Below, piece by piece: positions 62,300 to 64,000 of a stretch of DNA of 64,000 bases (position 1 is its first letter; each line of letters starts with the position of its first letter). This stretch comes from Polytrichum commune (taxonomy: Eukaryota; Streptophyta; Polytrichopsida; Polytrichales; Polytrichaceae): positions 42,859,554-42,923,553 of the forward strand of contig OX485803.1 of assembly GCA_950295325.1 (NCBI GenBank), given 5' to 3'. The position numbers and the translations under genes are program-made. The notes below the pieces were generated by a model that was given only the letters and a program-made list of their open reading frames with translations, did not search any database and had not been told where the DNA came from.

Positions 62300-64000
62300 T
62301 ACTATGGCAGGAGGTGAGCTGGGTGATGAGGTTCATGTTTTGAGGATGATGACATGGCTCAAGTCGAACGTGATCTGCCTCTGTGCATGCTTGGCAAGTC
62401 ATGAGAATGTGAAGATAAATCAAAGCCACTGTGATAAATTTAGATGGTTCATGCATCTCCAGACTTAGCTGGATACAGGAGGTGGAGTCCGTGATCCGTG
62501 ATTCGTGGTAGCACAAGCCCGGAAACCCAAGTCTAGAAAGAAGGAAATTGGGCGTGATATAGTATAAGCATATGAGTCATGGGCAATTGTCGTGCGTCAC
62601 TGGAAACTTGTCTTACGTCATTCAAAGATCTGCAAATCTATCATACACGTAGATTTATGTTGTTTTTTAAACTGAAGCATGACGAAGCATGCTGTCTAGG
62701 ACTAGTGTGTTGGTAGTGTCCAATAATTGAGATTCAGACAATGTCCGATAACAAGTGTCAACGCGTGACAAACTTCCAGTAGCTTTCATGTTGCAAGTTC
62801 AAGCATTGGAACATGTCACATGCACAATGATTTGAATGTGCTTTCTAGTTGCCTTAGAGGTAGTGCACATTGTACTTTATGTATCGATCACCTCCCTTCA
62901 AATTATCCTCAATAGCGGATCTCTGTGTAAAATAACTATAAAGCGCAATATTTGCAAGCATTGTTTCCCAACATTTACCATGGGTGTGCGATAAAACCTG
63001 CTTCTAATAGGTTCATTGCAAATTCAATCTAAGTTAAATGCAATAGACTAATTCAAGTCTCTAACCTTGATTTAAATGCTAATTTGGATAATAATAGTAA
63101 TCTTGGCCAGTACGTATAGCAATCAATGTTTTCACCCTTGCTATTGGTAAATGTTGAGAACATTTACCCATCTCATAGTGCAATATAGTTACTATCAGTA
63201 TCGCCTTTCCACATTGAGCCAAGAGGGAATTATTGCATACAAACATACTACTCATCCATCCATATTAGATGGAATAGGCCAGTCACTAAGCAAAGGTTGA
63301 ATAAACCTTAGTGAGGTAGAGAACTTAATTAAATAATTCTTAAAAAACTTGGTCGTCAAGAGTCACTAACATCTGTGCTGCAAATCATTTGTTGAAGGTA
63401 CATTAAAACTCCAATACACACAACTGGGGAAAAAGCCAATCTGAGCCCTTCTCAACCGCATTCAAAATCCAAAAACCCACAACTCATTTATTTTGTGTTT
63501 CACAGGTCAAGTACTTAAGCATATGTGAAGATTACATAAGGGTTCAACCATGATAAGGTGTATCAAAATTGTGTCATGCATCACAGTTTTTCAGAAGCTT
63601 TTGACACTCCTTTGAATGGTTATCATATTTTTTATCTGGCACTTTACATCGGATTATAGTCAAAACTTAGCACAATAAGAGATATTATCATCACATCCAA
63701 CTGTTGGTTTGTACTTAACGGGGATATTGCCTCAAACACGAGCCCTTATGAAATTGATGGGCCCTATTCTATTTATTCCTTAGTGGTACACCTCATCGTG
63801 GTTGGACCCATAACACCAGACAAACCCACACTAAAAAGCTGGGATTCCTTCCAGAAGATTCACAAACCCTTAATTGATCACACATGAGAGATGAAACAAA
63901 ATCGGTGACCAAAGTACTGCACACCAACATGCTGAAGTCATTCTTGTTTCCGAGACAACTGAAGTAGAAAAGCTTTACACTCTCCTATTGCTTTACATAC
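62300..64000. other. intergenic to window end, no supported gene
   Basis: AT-rich sequence. CTCATCCATCCATATTAGATGG near 63250 resembles the end of family F. No open frame here has recognisable protein content. Confidence 0.45.

Overview
The window is nuclear DNA of a land plant. Both protein genes are spliced with canonical GT-AG introns and belong to plant families, and most of the rest is AT-rich, repeat-filled DNA. Several miniature inverted-repeat elements have ends typical of plant genomes (Stowaway, CACTA, hAT, PIF/Harbinger). I cannot assign the lineage: the transposon ends look like flowering-plant ones, but that does not settle it.

Two genes appear complete. On the + strand, positions 994-14669 hold a 15-exon gene for a full-length ABC transporter of subfamily C (MRP type, about 1491 residues). 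Its reading frame can be followed through every splice junction, and its introns carry several repeats. On the - strand, positions 33045-27656 hold a 4-exon gene of the BTB-NPH3 family (about 592-615 residues). The two genes are convergent, with about 13 kb of repeats between their 3' ends. Nothing suggests they share a pathway.

Other regions: 14.7-27.0 kb has tandem repeats, a CACTA-like foldback, a repeat family in four adjacent copies and other short inverted-repeat elements. 34.6-49.7 kb has more such elements, often nested, and a satellite-like array of about 215-bp units (36.6-38.5 kb). 53.2-60 kb is a transposon cluster: a palindromic element, remains of one hAT transposase, a second internally deleted hAT element with a perfect 8-bp target duplication, and a 2.36-kb PIF/Harbinger-type element with only a Myb/SANT-like ORF broken by a stop codon. 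61.4-62.3 kb has a Stowaway element beside a near-identical 246-bp tandem duplication that preserves an empty copy of its insertion site.

I did not find a convincing new biological system. The most notable pattern is that each gene has about three tandem copies of a segment crossing an exon edge: the acceptor of ABCC exon 4, and the 3' coding end of the NPH3 gene. No rRNA, CRISPR array or complete tRNA was seen.
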